Shown in pieces: positions 16,428 through 25,686 of a DNA stretch of 48,379 nt (within the stretch, counting starts at the first letter, position 1; each line of letters opens with the position of its first letter). Position numbers and translations under genes: made by a program. A model generated the notes under the pieces. It made no database searches and was not told the DNA's origin. It saw only the letters and a list, made by a program, of their open reading frames with translations. The DNA is from Candidatus Humimicrobium oleiphilum. GTDB taxonomy: Bacteria > Actinomycetota > Humimicrobiia > Humimicrobiales > Humimicrobiaceae. The DNA lies in assembly GCA_002304935.1 (NCBI GenBank), contig DBPS01000022.1:1-48379 (forward strand), written 5' to 3'.

Positions 16428-18050
16428 TTATACTACATTTTTATCTTTCATTTTGTATTTAAAAGATAAAAAATAATCTGCTGCGAGAAGGATGAGAAAA
16501 AGCAGCAGGTAATATATAAAGATATTTAAGGGTTTATTAAATAATTTTACTTTCATATAGCCAAGCGGGGATTCCGAGAAAAAATACGAAAATCCTATAA
16601 TCAGATTTATAAACCAGGAAGCCGGCTCCAGGAAAATAATACCGATACCAGGCATTAACAGTATCGAAACAGAGCCTGCAAAAAGCAGTAATAATATCAT
16701 ATAAAAAACGGGGGCACAAATCATGTTTGATAAAAAAGACAGAAAATGGTATCCCCCAAAATAATAAAAAGACAGAGGCAGAATGAAAATATTAACTGAT
16801 GCATTTATTACCAATATTTTTATAAAATAATTGTTTGCCAGATATCTTCCTCCTGAAAATAAAAAGATGATTTTTTTAATTATCGGACTCACGATAATGA
16901 TTCCTGCTGTTGCTGTAAATGAAAGAATAAATCCTGCATCAGATATAAATTCAGGGCAGATTAAAAGCATAATAACAAGAGTCATAAAGAAGACATTTAT
17001 CGAGCGGTTATATTTACCTGTATTCCTGGAAACAGAATAAATTATAAAAAAAACAGAAGCTCTCATCATTGGAGCTTTCAGGCCGACCAGAATATTGAAA
17101 ATCAGAAGTAGCAGAAAACATAGAAAATATATGAGATTTTTAAATTTATATGACAGGAAATGCCTTGCTTTTGATAAGATAAAAGGGAAAATTGAAAAAA
17201 GAATGGAAAGATGCAGGCCTGAAATTGAAAGCATATGATACAAGCCGCTTTTTGTAAACGAATCTTTAAGTGTCTGGCTTAATTCTCTTTGATTGCCGAG
17301 CAATATGGCTGATGCAAATGTATAATTTCTGTAGGAAAGGTACTCTCTGAATTTTTCAGACAGAAATGAAAATATTTTTTGTCTTATTCTGTATAACTTC
17401 TGTAAAAAAGAAAATGATTCTTCCCTCTCTGCTTTTTCTGCATAGAAAACTGATGCCAGCTCACCGTTCCCGCTTGTATAAGTTTTAAAATCCTCAAAAG
17501 TTATTTTAATAACATCGTCTCTTGTAAAATCAAAGTCTTTCTTCTCATGGCAGGCAAAGCTTATAAAAATATCGTTTATGTTTTCAAGACAATATCTGCT
17601 TTTTGTAAATCTGTCTGTAAGAATAAGAATAGGATTGTTAAGGTCGAAATAATAATTATTATTTTTGGCATAGGGATGCGATGAAATTCTTCCAGATATT
17701 TCAATGTCGTAAATTTCCCTGATGCTGCTTTTATTTAATAGCTCATAGGTATTTTTATCATTAAATATTTTAATTGAAAAAGACTGGCCGGCAGAAAAAA
17801 ATGCGAGCAGCAGAAACAATACCAAAAAAACAATGAATAAATAAAAGGAAGGTCTGGTTTTAAAAAATCTTTCTTTTTTAAAAAAAATAGTAAAAGCAGG
17901 AATAATTATAAAAAAAGTAATGGAAATTACAATCTGTAATGAAACAGCAGAGATTTTTTCTTTGCCGGGATCAGGAAGCTGTCTGAATATGCAAATTCCC
18001 GAAATGACTGCAATAGAAAATAATAAATAAGAATATTTCAGATAATTCAA
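16428..18050 (-). CDS. comEC: ComEC/Rec2 DNA-uptake channel, lacking the metallo-beta-lactamase domain
   Basis: The 540-residue protein has two N-terminal membrane helices, an OB-like DUF4131 region (about 105-215) and the multi-helix competence domain. The hallmark SGLYHMLSISGLHLS is near residues 265-280. ComEC forms the inner-membrane path for single-stranded DNA in transformation. Most homologues are 700-800 residues and end in a metallo-beta-lactamase-like nuclease domain; here the protein stops after the last helix (DYFLSFKYKMKDKNVV), and no such domain is encoded downstream. The start appears to be TTG at 18050. It lies 57 bases after comEA. Confidence 0.92.
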   Translation of the reverse strand: MNYLKYSYLLFSIAVISGICIFRQLPDPGKEKISAVSLQIVISITFFIIIPAFTIFFKKERFFKTRPSFYLFIVFLVLFLLLAFFSAGQSFSIKIFNDKNTYELLNKSSIREIYDIEISGRISSHPYAKNNNYYFDLNNPILILTDRFTKSRYCLENINDIFISFACHEKKDFDFTRDDVIKITFEDFKTYTSGNGELASVFYAEKAEREESFSFLQKLYRIRQKIFSFLSEKFREYLSYRNYTFASAILLGNQRELSQTLKDSFTKSGLYHMLSISGLHLSILFSIFPFILSKARHFLSYKFKNLIYFLCFLLLLIFNILVGLKAPMMRASVFFIIYSVSRNTGKYNRSINVFFMTLVIMLLICPEFISDAGFILSFTATAGIIIVSPIIKKIIFLFSGGRYLANNYFIKILVINASVNIFILPLSFYYFGGYHFLSFLSNMICAPVFYMILLLLFAGSVSILLMPGIGIIFLEPASWFINLIIGFSYFFSESPLGYMKVKLFNKPLNIFIYYLLLFLILLAADYFLSFKYKMKDKNVV

Positions 18051-18107
18051 ATCGGTTTCTATTCCAATCTGTTTTTTAAGATAGCCTGAAAAAGGTTTTT
18101 TGTATAT

Positions 18108-18839
18108 TTATACAGTTATCATTTCCTTTATTTCACTGAATTTTTTGTCACCTATCCCGCTGACCTTTTTAAGTTCATCAATGTTTTCAAAACCGCCATG
18201 CTTTTCCCTGTATTGTATGATCCTTGATGCAAGTTCACTCCCTATCCCCGGCAATGTTTCAAGCACATTTTTTGAAGCATAATTTATATTTATGATTTCA
18301 GCGGAATTGTTTTCATACCCTGCTGTATCTTCAACATTAATTGAATTGACAAATTCCCGGCTTTCTTCATTTGACGGAATATATACTTTTTGCCCGTCTG
18401 CAAGTTTCTGCGCGGGATTTATCAGTTCCAGGCATGCTTGACGGCTTGTCCCTCCGGCGACTCTTATGAGATCATTTATTCTCGAACCATCAGCAATCTC
18501 ATATACTCCGGGATTATTTACCTGTCCGCATATAAACACCACAAGCATAATGTTTTCCTGCCTTTCAGAAAACTGATTACCTTCGTTTTTCTGTGCATCA
18601 GCCTGGCTGGTTTTATCAGCAAAAGTACCGGACCCGCCACTTTCCCTTGTTTTTGAGACAGCCTCTAAAATATTCTTCTTTATCTTATTCTCGCTGTTTT
18701 GTTTTACAAGCATTATGGTCAGAACAACAAAAGAGATTAAAAGCAGGAAGAAGACCGATATGAAAAACTGCTTCAATTTTTCATTCTTTATGTAAAAAAC
18801 TTTAAAAAGTATTCTTTGTAAGAATTCCCTTGATTTCAT
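18108..18839 (-). CDS. comEA: ComEA DNA-binding protein (SLBB plus helix-hairpin-helix)
   Basis: From the preferred ATG at 18839 the protein has 243 residues. It has one membrane anchor (about 22-44), a Ser/Gly/Gln-rich linker, an SLBB domain (VVFICGQVNNPGVYEI onward, about 105-155) and a C-terminal double helix-hairpin-helix (ININYASKNVLETLPGIGSE, then the GGFENIDELKKVSGIGDKKF repeat). ComEA binds incoming DNA outside the membrane and hands it to ComEC, which is encoded next. A frame from TTG 18911 would add 24 residues, but the ATG is preceded by AGGA at the right distance. Confidence 0.94.
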   Translation of the reverse strand: MKSREFLQRILFKVFYIKNEKLKQFFISVFFLLLISFVVLTIMLVKQNSENKIKKNILEAVSKTRESGGSGTFADKTSQADAQKNEGNQFSERQENIMLVVFICGQVNNPGVYEIADGSRINDLIRVAGGTSRQACLELINPAQKLADGQKVYIPSNEESREFVNSINVEDTAGYENNSAEIININYASKNVLETLPGIGSELASRIIQYREKHGGFENIDELKKVSGIGDKKFSEIKEMITV

Positions 18840-18989
18840 TTTGCAATTCCTGATATTTTTTATAGATGTTCCACCTGCTGCTAAAATATTCCCAGAAGCT
18901 GGCACAAGCAAAATTTAATATATATTAGCATAATTATGTAATTATGTAAATGAATAAAAAAATATTTCACTCATATTGCTGATAAAACC

Positions 18990-19042
18990 AAAAACCGGAG
19001 AATTGGGGTAATTTGTTTGAATTACCTTTTCCCCGGTTTTTT
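18990..19042 (-). terminator. rho-independent terminator after the SIMPL lipoprotein gene
   Basis: AAAAACCGG (18990-18998) pairs with CCGGTTTTT (19033-19041), and an inner GGTAATT/AATTACC pair extends the stem across an internal loop. T tracts flank both sides, so it may work in both directions. It separates the SIMPL gene from comEA. I see no gene in 18912-19148. Confidence 0.8.
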
Positions 19043-19148
19043 AAAATAAAAAAATAAATTTTAAATGATATCTGTAAATAAATTACATTATTAAGTCCCG
19101 ATATTAAAAGGAGGCTTTGTTTATCCAGGCAAGAATTTAAAAAAGTCT

Positions 19149-19982
19149 TTATCTGAAAATATAAACCACTTCAACTTCTGATCTGACTTCTATCTCCTGC
19201 GGCAAAATCTCAGGAGCTGCCAAATCTGCTGCCTGCGCTGCATCCAACCTTTCTTTTTCCATATAATAAACAGGATTCGTGAAGCTTGTACCTTTTTCGT
19301 TTACTGAAAATATTTCGACTATATCTGCTGCCATTGCTTCTGCAATTGCTTCTGCCTTGAGATCTGCATCTTTTACCGCCATTGACAAAGCTCTGCTTTT
19401 GGTTTCTTTCTTTAACTTTTCGCTTAAATCATAGTTTATTGAAGATACTTCATTTGCTCCTGATTCAACAGCTACAGCTATAATATCTCCTATCTTTTCA
19501 AGCTTTTCAGTAGTTACCTTAAGGCTGGATACTGTCCTGTAGGCATAAATAGAAGGAGGGACATTTTCCCCATAATTATAAAGGGGACTAAGATTAAAGC
19601 CCAGAGTTTCTATCCTGATATCGTTTATGCCCAGATTTGAAACAGCACTTATTACGCCCTGTACTGCAATGGTATTCTCATTAACTGATTCAGCGCTTGA
19701 AGGTTTTTCAGTTATGACTGCTACAACGATGTCAGCAAGATTTGGAGCTATTTTTAAAACTGATTCGCTGGAAACTGCTATTGTCTTCTGGCTGACCGCT
19801 TGTTTTGCTTCAGAAGTCTCCTGGCCGTAAACAGTGTCCTCTCTTTCAGACTGTTCTTCAGTTTCAGCAATTGTATATCTTGGCGGCCTGGCACCTATAC
19901 ATCCTGTTAAAAGAACAGAGAGAACTATTGCTATGACAAATATAAAAATAAAAAAGTTTATCAGTGATTTATTTTTTTTCAT
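19149..19982 (-). CDS. SIMPL-domain (DUF541) lipoprotein
   Basis: The 277-residue protein has a signal peptide with lipobox LTGC (Cys28) and a DUF541/SIMPL domain. Family features are the oscillating-sign-like IAVSSESVLKIAPNLADIVV start, DIRIETLGFNLSPLYNY and the long helix with SRALSMAVKDADLKAEAIAE. SIMPL proteins are secreted or periplasmic and their role is poorly known (YggE in E. coli is tied to oxidative stress). The domain would stand outside the cell, tethered by lipid through a Glu/Ser-rich linker. It lies 76 bases after leuS and ends in a terminator. Confidence 0.88.
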   Translation of the reverse strand: MKKNKSLINFFIFIFVIAIVLSVLLTGCIGARPPRYTIAETEEQSEREDTVYGQETSEAKQAVSQKTIAVSSESVLKIAPNLADIVVAVITEKPSSAESVNENTIAVQGVISAVSNLGINDIRIETLGFNLSPLYNYGENVPPSIYAYRTVSSLKVTTEKLEKIGDIIAVAVESGANEVSSINYDLSEKLKKETKSRALSMAVKDADLKAEAIAEAMAADIVEIFSVNEKGTSFTNPVYYMEKERLDAAQAADLAAPEILPQEIEVRSEVEVVYIFR

Positions 19983-20058
19983 ATTTTATTATCCCCTGTC
20001 TTTTATATTTAAAATCATAATCATAAGTTTTTAATTATAAAATTAAAAATTCATGATT

Positions 20059-22593
20059 TTATACTATAACAATATTATATAGTTTATTTTTGACAAATAT
20101 CTTTTTTACTACTTTTTTATCTCCGATACTTTCGACTATTCTTGGAGATGAAAATGCATACCGGCTGACTTCTTCCTCGCTGCAGTCAAGCGAAAAATCC
20201 TTCTTATCCCTGATTTTGCCATTTACCTGGAATACTATTGTTATGTTTTCTTCTTTTGCAAACTCAGGATCATATTCCGGCCATGCAGTTTTATGTATGC
20301 TGTACTCCATTCCCAGTTTTTCCCATAATTCCTCTGCTATGAATGGAGCAATAGGCGAAATCAGCTTCAGGATGTTTTCCGTTGTTTCAAATAAAAGCAT
20401 GTCGTTAAAATCATCAGCTTTTTTTAAGGAATTATATTTGCTTATTGAATTTAAAAGTTCCATGACAGCACTTATGGCTGTATTAAAATTAAATCTGAAA
20501 ATATCATCGGTTACCTTCCTGATAGTCTGATGCAGCTTTCTGGCAAGTTCTTTTGAAGGCCCGTCCAAAGTATCAGGAACTATCCTGGCGCTTTTTTGTC
20601 CGGCAATATTTTTACTCCTTAAAAATCCGCTTTTTTCCAGTTTATTAATATTTTCTGCAATTATCCTGTAAAATCTTCCCAAAAACCTGTATGAACCTTC
20701 TACCCCTTTATCGCTCCAGTCCACAATAGAATCTGCAGGACCAATGAATAATATATAAAGCCGTAAAGTATCCGAACCGTATTTATCATATATTTCTGAC
20801 GGATTTATAACATTACCCTTGGATTTTGACATTTTCTGTCCTCCTAGGGTAACAACACCGTGGGGATAATATCTGGTAAATGGTTCTTTAAAATTAATCA
20901 GTCCTGCATCATAAAGTACTTTTGTAAAAAATCTTGAATATATAAGATGCATGGTTGCATGTTCTATTCCGCCTATATACTGGTCAACAGGCATCCAGTA
21001 ATCCACTTCTTCTTTTCTGAAAGCCTCTTTATCGTAAGAAGGACTGCAATATCTGAGAAAATACCAGGAAGAACATACAAAAGTATCCATGGTATCAGTC
21101 TCCCTTTTTGAAGGAGAGCCGCAAACAGGGCATCTGGCATTGACAAACTTCTCACTGTAAGAAAGAGGGGATAGTCCTGTCGGCTTAAAATCCACATCCT
21201 CTGGCAGTATTACTGGCAGATCCTTTTCCGGAACAGGTACCATACCGCACTTTTCACAATAAATAATAGGAATCGGGGCACCCCAGTATCTCTGCCTGCT
21301 TATAAGCCAGTTTTTTAATTTATAATTTATTTCTGCATTGCCGATATTTTTTTCAACTATATACTTTATTATTTTTTGTCTGCCTTCCTCAGAATCCAGG
21401 CCGTCAAACTGGCCTGAATTAACCATTTTTCCATTGCCAGTGAATACTTCTTTTATTTCAGCAGAGATTTTGCCCGTAGGTGAAATTACTTCTCTTATGG
21501 GAATCTGATATTTTTTTGCAAATTCAAAATCCCTTTCATCATGCGCAGGGACTGCCATTATGGCTCCGGTACCATAATCAGATAAAACATAATTTGCAAT
21601 CCATACCGGAACTTTCTCACCGCTGACGGGATTGATTACATACCTTCCCGTAAAACCGCCTATCTTTTCTGCAATTGCTGAACCTCTTTCAATATCTGTC
21701 TGCTTTGATATAAGTATCTTTAATCTGTCGATTTCTTTTCTGGTTTCTTTATCAGTCACTATTTTTTCCACAAGCGGATGTTCAGGAGAAAGTATAAAGA
21801 AAGTAACGCCAAAAATTGTATCAGGCCTGGTTGTAAACACAGGGATGAAAATTTCTTCATCATTATCGTCAAGTTTAAAATTTATTTTTGCACCTTCACT
21901 TCGGCCAATCCAGTTTTTCTGAATTGTCAGAACTCTGTCCGGCCAGCCTTTCAGAAGCTCCATATCGTCCAGGAGAGCCTGTGCATAATCAGTGATTTTA
22001 AAATACCACTGTGAAAGATTCTTTCTTGTAACCTCGCTATCACATCGCTCGCATCTTCCGTCAATTACCTGTTCGTTTGCAAGAACGGTCTGACATGAAC
22101 CGCACCAGTTGACAGGCCCTTCTTTTTTTTCAGCAAGGCCCATTTTGTAAAGCAGAAGAAAAAACCACTGTGTCCATTTATAGTATTCAGGTTCACAGGT
22201 TATTACCTGTTCTTTAAAGTTATATGTCATACCCATCTTCATTAAAGCTTCTTCCATCTTTCTTATATTGGTGAAAGTGCTTTTCTTTGGGTGGATACCG
22301 CTTTTTATAGCTGCATTTTCTGCAGGCAGACCAAAAGCATCATACCCCATAGGGTGCAGGACATTAAAACCCTGCCTGCTTTTTATTCTTGCAAGGACGT
22401 CACCTATAGTATAATTTCTCGCATGACCCATATGAGGTTCACCTGAAGGATATGGGAACATTTCAAGACAATAGAATTTATTTTTTCTGGAAGAGTCTTT
22501 CAGATTATTAATGCCATCTTCTTCCCATTTTTTCAACCATTTTTTCTCTATGGATTTACTCTCATATCCTCCATTTACAACATTGCTGTGCAA
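20059..22593 (-). CDS. leuS: leucyl-tRNA synthetase
   Basis: This class I synthetase of 844 residues contains HMGH (54-57) in PYPSGEPHMGHARNYTIGD, a CP1 editing domain (TTRPDTIFG, then GTGAIMAVPAHDERD), paired zinc-type cysteines, the KMSKSKGNV loop and a C-terminal anticodon-binding part. It charges tRNA-Leu and edits mischarged tRNA. The start is TTG (22593) behind AAAGGA. No T-box leader fits in the 73 bases upstream. Confidence 0.98.
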   Translation of the reverse strand: MHSNVVNGGYESKSIEKKWLKKWEEDGINNLKDSSRKNKFYCLEMFPYPSGEPHMGHARNYTIGDVLARIKSRQGFNVLHPMGYDAFGLPAENAAIKSGIHPKKSTFTNIRKMEEALMKMGMTYNFKEQVITCEPEYYKWTQWFFLLLYKMGLAEKKEGPVNWCGSCQTVLANEQVIDGRCERCDSEVTRKNLSQWYFKITDYAQALLDDMELLKGWPDRVLTIQKNWIGRSEGAKINFKLDDNDEEIFIPVFTTRPDTIFGVTFFILSPEHPLVEKIVTDKETRKEIDRLKILISKQTDIERGSAIAEKIGGFTGRYVINPVSGEKVPVWIANYVLSDYGTGAIMAVPAHDERDFEFAKKYQIPIREVISPTGKISAEIKEVFTGNGKMVNSGQFDGLDSEEGRQKIIKYIVEKNIGNAEINYKLKNWLISRQRYWGAPIPIIYCEKCGMVPVPEKDLPVILPEDVDFKPTGLSPLSYSEKFVNARCPVCGSPSKRETDTMDTFVCSSWYFLRYCSPSYDKEAFRKEEVDYWMPVDQYIGGIEHATMHLIYSRFFTKVLYDAGLINFKEPFTRYYPHGVVTLGGQKMSKSKGNVINPSEIYDKYGSDTLRLYILFIGPADSIVDWSDKGVEGSYRFLGRFYRIIAENINKLEKSGFLRSKNIAGQKSARIVPDTLDGPSKELARKLHQTIRKVTDDIFRFNFNTAISAVMELLNSISKYNSLKKADDFNDMLLFETTENILKLISPIAPFIAEELWEKLGMEYSIHKTAWPEYDPEFAKEENITIVFQVNGKIRDKKDFSLDCSEEEVSRYAFSSPRIVESIGDKKVVKKIFVKNKLYNIVIV

Positions 22594-22666
22594 TTTAAAA
22601 ATTCCTTTCTAAATAAAAAAATGAATTTTATTTGATGATATTATTAATATTACTGCTTTTTCAGTA

Positions 22667-23113
22667 TTATAGCTTTTTCCATTCAACAGTTTTCGAATCT
22701 TTCCAAAGTCTTTCGAGATCATAAAACTGCCTGAATTCTTCAGTAAAAATATGTATGACAAAATCATCATAGTCTATAAGAATCCAGTTAGCGTCTGTGG
22801 TGCCGGAAGTATGCAGAGGTGTAAGTCCTAATGGCTTGAGACTTACTTTTATTTCATCTTCAAGGCTGGCTGTCAGCCTTGTATTTTTTGCGCCGATAAT
22901 AATGAAAAAATCGGTAATAATAAGACGATTCTTCATTTCAAGGATATTGACATAATCAGCACCTTTAAAATCAGCAATTCTGGCAACATATTTAACAATA
23001 TCTGCAGTATTTTCCCTATCTAATTTTAAGCCTTTGGTTAAATTATTTTCAGGTTCTTTTATTTCTTCTTTATGTCTTATTTTTACCTCACTTTGCAGTA
23101 TAATCTTTGCCAA
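22667..23113 (-). CDS. rsfS: ribosomal silencing factor RsfS (start uncertain)
   Basis: The RsfS/Iojap core (about residues 30-145) is clear: IVKYVARIADFKGADYVNIL, TDFFIIIGAKNTRLTASLED, ANWILIDYDDFVIHIFTEEF and FYDLERLWKD. RsfS binds L14 on the 50S subunit and blocks joining when nutrients are short. The start is the problem. The first conventional codon is TTG at 23113, overlapping the LCP gene by 26 bases with no ribosome-binding site. An in-frame ATA at 23080 lies just after the LCP stop, with GAGGT four bases upstream, and would give 137 residues. Either way an N-terminal extension of 20-30 charged residues is present. Confidence 0.92.
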   Translation of the reverse strand: MAKIILQSEVKIRHKEEIKEPENNLTKGLKLDRENTADIVKYVARIADFKGADYVNILEMKNRLIITDFFIIIGAKNTRLTASLEDEIKVSLKPLGLTPLHTSGTTDANWILIDYDDFVIHIFTEEFRQFYDLERLWKDSKTVEWKKL

Positions 23114-25055
23114 GTATAATGCTTATCTTGACATTATCAGGATTACTGTCGGAATATTTTATAACTCCGGTTCCAAGCTCTTTCTGTATCTGCTGGGCAA
23201 TATTATTTATAAGATCAGTATTTTCAAAGAATACTATTTCAGTTTCTGCATAATTAAAATTAGCAGCATCTTTAACTTCCGTAACCTCAATAAGTTTTTG
23301 AACAGAATTAAGATTCTTCTCAAGCTGAGCTTTGGCTTTGCCAGCAAGGCCGGCTGTTCCTACACCATTCAATATATTGATTTTAACAGCTTCTCCCTGC
23401 TGAGCTGTTGTTTCGGTTGTCTGCTCTTTCCCATAATCAGCTCCGACTATTATCACAATATTCTGGGTGGGAGCATCACTGTTCTGGGTTATATTCCCTA
23501 CTTTTAATATTGTTTTTATTTCTTCTGCCAGAGCCATATAGCTGGCATCCGAAGAATTAACTACTATCTGGGTCGCAGTATAATTGTAATTATCTGCATC
23601 TTTTGCCTGAAGTACATTGAATTTTGAAGTTCCGTCATCATATTTTAAATCTTTAAACAGATTGCTTACCTGGCCCGCTATTCCCGGAGTACCCACACCG
23701 TTAAGGATCTGCAGGTCAGAGGTAACCTTATTAAGTATTGTACTTTCCGTTCCCTGCTGCTGGAGATCAAAAATTGAACTTAATTTTGATATATCCGGTA
23801 CATAAAATATATTTCCTCCCTCAAGCTCAACAGAGGTTACATCCAGGGGATATACTGAATTGCTTTCTTCCTGTAATTTTGCGAATGTTGAGAATAGCTG
23901 GAATATTTCTTCATCAGACAGATTTGTCTCATAAAAATTTGAAACAGAATTCAGATTTTTCTGAAGATCTTCATCATTCTCTCCATTAACCGCTACAAGT
24001 ATGGCATCGAATATCTTTTTCTGATTGGCTGTCTGGCTTATGGGTACATCTTTTATTGTTCCGCTGTAATATTTCAGATAGCTTACTGCCGTTGTTCCAT
24101 TTAATTTATTATCACCAGGCTGAAGTATTATCTCTTCATCATTTTCAAAATTGCTTATAGTCAGTTCAGAGTCCAGGTTTATGTTGATTCCGCCGATTTT
24201 ATCTACTATGCTTTTTATATCAAAAATAATATATCTGTTCACATCCATAGCAAGAGATTTTTTCAGGGTAAGCATTAGAAGGTCCATTCCTCCGAATTCA
24301 ACAGCTTTATCTGTGCTCTCAAGTCCGAATCCGGGTATATCCATTAAAGTATTTATCGGAATGGTCAGGCTTGTCAGTTTATTGATCTTGCTGTCAAACC
24401 TGGAATAAAAAATAAAATTTATATCCGGCTCAAGAAGATTTTCTCTTGCTCCTGCAACAACCATGCTTATATCCTCGGTAAGTGCCAGATTTGCAGGAAC
24501 ATCAATAGGTTCGTTTACAGAAGTAGTTGTTTCATCCGCTCCGGTGGAAAATTTGTTTTTAAAGAATTTGAAAAGAAAAAAAGCTCCGACTGCAACAATA
24601 GCAATTATTATAAATATAATAATTGCAGAGGATATGATTTTTCTTTTTCTTTTTTTCTGTTTTATTTTTTTTGACCGGGTAGAGTATTCATCAGGATCTA
24701 CTCCTGAAGGGACATCTTCATTATCTGAATAATCGAAATCATCATCCTTGAAAAAATCATCTGTAAACCTGTTTTTATATTTGTCTGAATCCCTGTTATC
24801 TATCTTTGGACGGTAATCATACTCATCTTGTTCAAAATTATCCTTTTTGAAACTATCCTTTTTGAAGTCATTTTTTTCGAAGTCTTCTTTTGCATAATTA
24901 TTCTCAGAGAAGTCATTTTTTTCGAAGCTGTTCCCATGCTTCCCCCTGTAATAGTCATCTCTGCTTTGATCTTTTTCTTTTTCAAAAAAGTAGTCTTCTT
25001 TTTTCCTGTCTGAGAAGTAGTCCTCATCGTTGAATCTTCTATCTTCTGGGGCCAT
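23088..25055 (-). CDS. LCP-like membrane protein with degenerate active site and two LytR_C domains
   Basis: A 655-residue protein. A charged Asp/Glu/Lys/Phe-rich cytoplasmic tail (1-139) contains short repeats. One membrane helix spans about 140-164. An LCP (LytR-CpsA-Psr) domain covers about 190-355. Two copies of LytR_C follow (about 446-540 and 558-653, each with ILNGVGT.G.AG). Active LCP enzymes attach glycopolymers to peptidoglycan and use conserved Arg residues. Here the usual SIPRDT is TIPINT (about 231-236), the YVRxR motif is YLKYY (about 326-330), and the R..RQ helix is ISQTANQ. The fold seems kept but the ligand site lost. GGAGG precedes the ATG. It overlaps yqeK by 17 bases, in the common nadD-yqeK-LCP-rsfS order. 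Confidence 0.9.
   Translation of the reverse strand: MAPEDRRFNDEDYFSDRKKEDYFFEKEKDQSRDDYYRGKHGNSFEKNDFSENNYAKEDFEKNDFKKDSFKKDNFEQDEYDYRPKIDNRDSDKYKNRFTDDFFKDDDFDYSDNEDVPSGVDPDEYSTRSKKIKQKKRKRKIISSAIIIFIIIAIVAVGAFFLFKFFKNKFSTGADETTTSVNEPIDVPANLALTEDISMVVAGARENLLEPDINFIFYSRFDSKINKLTSLTIPINTLMDIPGFGLESTDKAVEFGGMDLLMLTLKKSLAMDVNRYIIFDIKSIVDKIGGININLDSELTISNFENDEEIILQPGDNKLNGTTAVSYLKYYSGTIKDVPISQTANQKKIFDAILVAVNGENDEDLQKNLNSVSNFYETNLSDEEIFQLFSTFAKLQEESNSVYPLDVTSVELEGGNIFYVPDISKLSSIFDLQQQGTESTILNKVTSDLQILNGVGTPGIAGQVSNLFKDLKYDDGTSKFNVLQAKDADNYNYTATQIVVNSSDASYMALAEEIKTILKVGNITQNSDAPTQNIVIIVGADYGKEQTTETTAQQGEAVKINILNGVGTAGLAGKAKAQLEKNLNSVQKLIEVTEVKDAANFNYAETEIVFFENTDLINNIAQQIQKELGTGVIKYSDSNPDNVKISIILGKDYTAK
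24825..24926 (-). repeat. short in-frame repeats encoding a KxDFxK-type tail
   Basis: Within the N-terminal tail of the LCP-like gene, imperfect units of 15-18 bases repeat (on the plus strand, variants of TCCTTTTTGAA and CATTTTTTTCGAAG). They encode FEKNDF, KEDFEKNDF, KKDSF and KKDNF. The unit-to-unit DNA similarity suggests recent slippage expansion. Confidence 0.7.
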
Positions 25056-25686
25056 CTAAAAAACCTCCATAAAGTCTGCAGATATTATTCCAAATATTAA
25101 AAGTCTGGCTGTAAAAACTTTTATTTCTTTTTATTATATAAATTATATTATTTTTATAAACTTCCAGTAAACACAAATCAATATTTTTTAAAGATATTTC
25201 TCTTAAATAATCAATATCTTCATACTGCCTGCCATCTTCTATTTTATCCGATATATAAACTATTTTGTCAACCATATTCATATCTGATTTTCCTGTTGTG
25301 TGGTATTTGACTGCTTCAATTATTTTTCTATCATAAATGCCAAGCTTGTCTCTTATAAAAAAAGCACCGCTGAAACCATGTAAAAGAGCATCTATTTCCA
25401 GATCACCAGGTTTTATTTTTACTTCTTTTTTGTTTTTTAAAACAATTTCTCTCTGCTGGCCGATATCCAGCTTCTTCCCATAATCATGCAAAACTGAAGC
25501 TATACATATTCTGGAATAGTCTTTGAAAGAGACATCGTGCTTTTCTGCAAGAATAGCTGCATATTTTAATGTATTTACTGAATGCTGATAAAGATTTGTG
25601 TCAAGATCATTCTTAACCAGAATATCATAATTCCTGATAATGTTCTTTTCATTTTCGCCTGTTTTTAATTTATCTATATAATCCAT
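25039..25686 (-). CDS. yqeK: YqeK-like HD-domain hydrolase (symmetrical Ap4A hydrolase type)
   Basis: From the ATG at 25686 the protein has 215 residues. The HD-domain metal ligands are visible as QHSVNT (H35), VLHDYG (H67, D68), HGFSGA and KYHTTG. YqeK-type proteins split diadenosine tetraphosphate into two ADP, and the gene normally follows nadD, as here. The ATG lies inside the last codons of nadD (17-base overlap) and has no clear ribosome-binding site, so translational coupling is likely. TTG at 25722 is an alternative. Confidence 0.92.
   Translation of the reverse strand: MDYIDKLKTGENEKNIIRNYDILVKNDLDTNLYQHSVNTLKYAAILAEKHDVSFKDYSRICIASVLHDYGKKLDIGQQREIVLKNKKEVKIKPGDLEIDALLHGFSGAFFIRDKLGIYDRKIIEAVKYHTTGKSDMNMVDKIVYISDKIEDGRQYEDIDYLREISLKNIDLCLLEVYKNNIIYIIKRNKSFYSQTFNIWNNICRLYGGFLDGPRR

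Noticed and set aside
18840..18911. Longer comEA N-terminus from TTG 18911
   Set aside because: The ATG at 18839 has AGGA at the right distance, and the added residues do not resemble a ComEA start.
22594..22666. T-box leader ahead of leuS (also considered for valS)
   Set aside because: The gaps are 73 and 37 bases, too short for a T-box, and no conserved T-box sequence is seen.
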